This document shows positions 61,367 to 64,000 of a DNA stretch of 64,000 bases, piece by piece (position 1 is the stretch's first letter; each line of letters opens with the position of its first letter). The stretch covers positions 86,470 to 150,469 of the forward strand of contig NZ_VTHJ01000014.1 in assembly GCF_008386495.1 (NCBI RefSeq), read 5' to 3'. The DNA comes from Streptomyces tailanensis (GTDB lineage Bacteria > Actinomycetota > Actinomycetes > Streptomycetales > Streptomycetaceae). The notes below the pieces were generated by a model. The model saw nothing but the letters and a program-made list of their open reading frames with translations, was not told where the DNA came from and searched no databases. The translations under genes were made by a program, and so were the position numbers.

Positions 61367-61942
61367 GTGGGAGTCAGCCTCAGCAAGGGCGGCAACGTAT
61401 CGCTGACCAAGGAGGCCCCGGGCCTGACCGCGGTCATCGTTGGTCTGGGGTGGGACATCCGCACCACGACCGGCACCGACTTCGACCTGGACGCCAGCGC
61501 CCTGCTGCTGGATGCCTCGGGCAAGGTCAGCAGCGACGCCAACTTCGTCTTCTTCAACAACCTCAAGAGCCCCGACGGCTCGGTCGAGCACACCGGTGAC
61601 AACCTCACGGGTGAGGGCGAGGGCGACGACGAGCAGATCAAGGTCAACCTCGCGGGTGTCCCGGCCGAGATCGAGAAGATCGTCTTCCCCGTCTCGATCT
61701 ACGACGCCGAGAACCGCCAGCAGTCCTTCGGCCAGGTCCGCAACGCGTTCATCCGCGTGGTGAACCAGGCGGGCGAGGCGGAGATCGCCCGTTACGACCT
61801 CTCCGAGGACGCCTCCACCGAGACCGCCATGGTCTTCGGCGAGCTGTACCGGCACGGAGCCGAGTGGAAGTTCCGTGCCATCGGCCAGGGTTACGCCTCG
61901 GGTCTGCGCGGTATCGCCGCGGACTTCGGTGTGAACGTCTGA
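61367..61942 (+). CDS. terD: TerD family calcium-binding stress protein, copy 1
   Basis: A 191-residue protein from GTG 61367 (GGGAGGA upstream). The TerD signatures are [33 protein letters not shown], the acidic calcium site [14 protein letters not shown] and a C-terminal [14 protein letters not shown]. Family members belong to the tellurite/stress TerB-F network at the inner membrane, and Streptomyces TerD proteins bind calcium. Its close paralogue follows after a terminator. Confidence 0.95.
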   Translation: MGVSLSKGGNVSLTKEAPGLTAVIVGLGWDIRTTTGTDFDLDASALLLDASGKVSSDANFVFFNNLKSPDGSVEHTGDNLTGEGEGDDEQIKVNLAGVPAEIEKIVFPVSIYDAENRQQSFGQVRNAFIRVVNQAGEAEIARYDLSEDASTETAMVFGELYRHGAEWKFRAIGQGYASGLRGIAADFGVNV

Positions 61943-61975
61943 GTCTCGGGGGAAGTCCCACAAGACTCACCAATG

Positions 61976-62009
61976 TCCGGCGCCGCTGTCATTCGACAGC
62001 GGCGCCGGA
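61976..62009 (+). terminator. Terminator between the two TerD genes
   Basis: TCCGGCGCCGCTGTC and its complement form a perfect 15-bp stem with loop ATTC, 33 nt after the first terD stop. Confidence 0.87.
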
Positions 62010-62051
62010 TGTGCTCGTCACACATGATCCAAATCGGGGAGGACCAGCAGC

Positions 62052-62627
62052 ATGGGTGTCACGCTCGCCAAGGGGGGCAATGTCTCCCTCTCCAAGGCCG
62101 CGCCGAACCTCACGAAGGTGATGGTAGGGCTCGGCTGGGACGTCAGGACCACCACCGGAGCCGCCTTCGACCTGGACGCCAGCGCGCTGCTGTGCCAGAA
62201 CGGACGGGTGCTGGGGGACGAGTGGTTCATCTTCTACAACCAGCTCACGAGCCCGGACGGCTCGGTCGAGCACACCGGTGACAACCTCACCGGCGAGGGC
62301 GACGGCGACGACGAGTCGCTGATCATCGACCTCAGCAAGGTGCCGGCCCACTGCGACAAGATCGTCTTCCCGGTCTCCATCCATGACGCGGAGAACCGCG
62401 GCCAGGCCTTCGGCCAGGTCAGCAACGCCTTCATCCGCGTCGTCAACCAGGCCGACGGCCAGGAACTGGCCCGCTACGACCTCTCCGAGGACGCCTCCAC
62501 CGAGACCGCGATGATCTTCGGCGAGGTCTACCGCTACGGCGCGGAGTGGAAGTTCCGGGCGGTCGGCCAGGGGTACGCGTCGGGTCTGCGCGGCATCGCA
62601 CTGGACTTCGGGGTCAACGTTTCTTAG
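62052..62627 (+). CDS. terD: TerD family calcium-binding stress protein, copy 2
   Basis: A 191-residue paralogue of the preceding protein with the same architecture ([53 protein letters not shown]). It differs by two cysteines (LLCQNG; AHCDKI). It is a tandem duplicate with its own terminator-separated transcript. ATG 62052 follows GGGGAGGA. Confidence 0.95.
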   Translation: MGVTLAKGGNVSLSKAAPNLTKVMVGLGWDVRTTTGAAFDLDASALLCQNGRVLGDEWFIFYNQLTSPDGSVEHTGDNLTGEGDGDDESLIIDLSKVPAHCDKIVFPVSIHDAENRGQAFGQVSNAFIRVVNQADGQELARYDLSEDASTETAMIFGEVYRYGAEWKFRAVGQGYASGLRGIALDFGVNVS

Positions 62628-62792
62628 TTTCATGTGGTGCGACGTGTTGTGAATGACGGTACTTGTTGCGCAATATGAGCTAAAGCCGGGGTTGTGTGGG
62701 CCACGAGGGGCAGAGGACTAGACTTCGGTTCAAAGTTTCGTAAAGCCGCGCGCGGCGCGGGGGAACGCCGTACACACACGATTGGGTAGCCA

Positions 62793-63938
62793 GTGGTTCT
62801 GAAAACCTTCGGCTGGTCGTTCGCGGTCACCGCGCTCGGCTTGGTCGCAGCGGTTCTCTACGGTGGATGGGCCGCGTTCGGTATCGTCGCGATCCTGTCC
62901 GTCCTGGAGATCTCGCTGTCGTTCGACAACGCGGTGGTCAACGCCGGGATCCTGAAGAAGATGAATGCCTTCTGGCAGAAGATCTTCCTCACCATCGGCA
63001 TCCTCATCGCCGTCTTCGGTATGCGCCTGGTGTTCCCCGTCGTGATCGTCGCGATCAGCGCCAAGCTGGGCCCGATCGAGGCCGTCGACCTGGCGCTCAC
63101 CGACAAGGACCAGTACCAGCAGTACGTGACCGACGCCCACCCGTCGATCGCCGCCTTCGGCGGTATGTTCCTGCTGATGATCTTCCTGGACTTCATCTTC
63201 GAGGACCGGGAGATCAAGTGGCTGGCCTGGCTGGAGCGGCCGCTGGCGAAGCTCGGCAAGATCGACATGCTGTCGGCCTGTATCGCGATGATCGTCCTGC
63301 TGATCACCTCGATGACCTTCGCGACCAACGCCCACCAGCATGGCGGCGCGCACGTCGACAAGGCGCAGACGGTTCTGATCTCCGGGCTCGCGGGCCTCAT
63401 CACGTATCTCGTCGTCGGCGGTCTCTCCGGCTACTTCGAGGACAAGCTCGAGGAAGAGGAGGAGCGCGAGCACGAGGAGGAAGAAGCGGCGGAGCGCACG
63501 GGCAAGCCGCGCTCGGCCGTCGCCCTCGCCGGCAAGGCCGCGTTCTTCATGTTCCTCTACCTGGAGGTCCTGGACGCGTCCTTCTCCTTCGACGGTGTCA
63601 TCGGCGCCTTCGCCATCACCAACGACATCGTCCTGATGGCGCTGGGCCTCGGTGTCGGCGCGATGTACGTCCGGTCGCTGACCGTGTACCTGGTCCGCCA
63701 GGGCACCCTCGACGACTACGTCTACCTGGAGCACGGCGCGCACTACGCGATCGGCGCGCTCGCCGCGATCCTGCTCGTCACCATCCAGTACGAGATCAAC
63801 GAGTTCATCACCGGTTCCATCGGTGTCATCCTGATCGGCTGGTCCTTCTGGTCCTCCGTCCGCCGCAACAAGGCGCTGGCGGCCGCGGAGGGAAAAGCTG
63901 ACGCCGCCGACAAGGCGGAGGTCTCTTCCGGGGTGTGA
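62793..63938 (+). CDS. DUF475/TerC-like integral membrane protein
   Basis: A 381-residue polytopic membrane protein from GTG 62793. TM segments include FAVTALGLVAAVLYGGWAAF and LEISLSFDNAVVNAGIL, whose SFDNAV motif is the TerC-type metal-site signature; a second copy appears as LEVLDASFSFDGVIGAF. A central Glu-rich charged loop (EDKLEEEEEREHEEEEAAER) is cytoplasmic. TerC relatives export manganese or work with TerD in metal stress. It follows the two TerD genes with a 165-nt gap. Confidence 0.92.
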   Translation: MVLKTFGWSFAVTALGLVAAVLYGGWAAFGIVAILSVLEISLSFDNAVVNAGILKKMNAFWQKIFLTIGILIAVFGMRLVFPVVIVAISAKLGPIEAVDLALTDKDQYQQYVTDAHPSIAAFGGMFLLMIFLDFIFEDREIKWLAWLERPLAKLGKIDMLSACIAMIVLLITSMTFATNAHQHGGAHVDKAQTVLISGLAGLITYLVVGGLSGYFEDKLEEEEEREHEEEEAAERTGKPRSAVALAGKAAFFMFLYLEVLDASFSFDGVIGAFAITNDIVLMALGLGVGAMYVRSLTVYLVRQGTLDDYVYLEHGAHYAIGALAAILLVTIQYEINEFITGSIGVILIGWSFWSSVRRNKALAAAEGKADAADKAEVSSGV

Positions 63939-63974
63939 CCACCCTCGGGGTGAGGGAACGCTCTGAGCGGGGCG

Positions 63975-64000
63975 GCCGACGAGGACTCCTCCTCGTCGGC
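63975..64000 (+). terminator. Terminator after the DUF475 gene
   Basis: GCCGACGAGGA and TCCTCGTCGGC form a perfect 11-bp stem with loop CTCC at the very end of the window; the arms may extend beyond it. Confidence 0.8.

Overview
This is high-GC, Streptomyces-type chromosomal DNA. The clearest taxonomic marker is the fatty-acid cluster fasR-fabD-fabH-acpP-fabF (27.3-32.3 kb), in the order known from Streptomyces coelicolor. A DUF3145 gene lies beside it, and downstream come aceE, DUF3052, an AhpE-like peroxiredoxin, two TerD genes and a DUF475/TerC-like gene. GTG starts, GGAGG ribosome sites, 4-bp start/stop overlaps and GC-rich hairpin terminators are used throughout.

Region by region. (1) 0-8.6 kb: a sugar module. 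A zinc alcohol dehydrogenase and an enolase-superfamily sugar-acid dehydratase run leftwards, diverging from a LacI regulator. Next comes a complete galactofuranose-type ABC importer (ytfQ, ytfR, ytfT, yjfF). The dehydratase promoter and the ytfQ leader share an 18-nt operator-like box, so catabolism and uptake look co-regulated, while a lac-operator-like palindrome overlaps the regulator's own promoter. (2) 8.7-22.5 kb: a mosaic of small units: a zinc-ribbon membrane protein, an alpha/beta hydrolase with Cys in place of the nucleophilic Ser, a HigBA-like toxin-antitoxin pair whose toxin is frameshifted, a MarR/CurA-like reductase pair, a secreted M14 carboxypeptidase with a serine hydrolase, a kinase-like protein, a TetR/SGNH-hydrolase pair and a secreted pyroglutamyl-peptidase-like protein lacking the catalytic Cys. 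(3) 22.7-26.5 kb: TetR, then two adjacent carbohydrate genes (GH3 beta-glucosidase, aldose 1-epimerase), each broken by an internal out-of-frame deletion, and an SGNH lipoprotein. (4) 26.7-35 kb: fatty-acid synthesis core, pirin and a membrane Ser/Thr kinase. (5) 35-48 kb: an accessory island of secreted or lipoprotein genes, a three-gene operon headed by a large DUF1906 (GH25-like) protein, an ISAs1 remnant, an XRE/DUF397/ATPase regulatory cassette, DUF5954 and a TnpB element. A decayed 3' end of a serine-hydrolase gene on the left matches the 3' end of the intact hydrolase on the right, so the island is bracketed by a duplicated gene end. (6) 48-64 kb: core genes again: GNAT, MerR/aldo-keto reductase operon, DUF4429, DUF1023 hydrolase, TetR/MFS efflux pair, potassium channel, aceE, DUF3052, peroxiredoxin, two TerD proteins and DUF475.

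No rRNA, tRNA or CRISPR array was seen. The most interesting points are the shared operator of the sugar module, the HigB frameshift, the two neighbouring deletion pseudogenes, active-site swaps in two hydrolases, the bracketed island, and the TnpB element whose right end now supplies the stop codon of the gene beside it. All calls rest on reading the sequence and protein motifs by eye; no database search was run.
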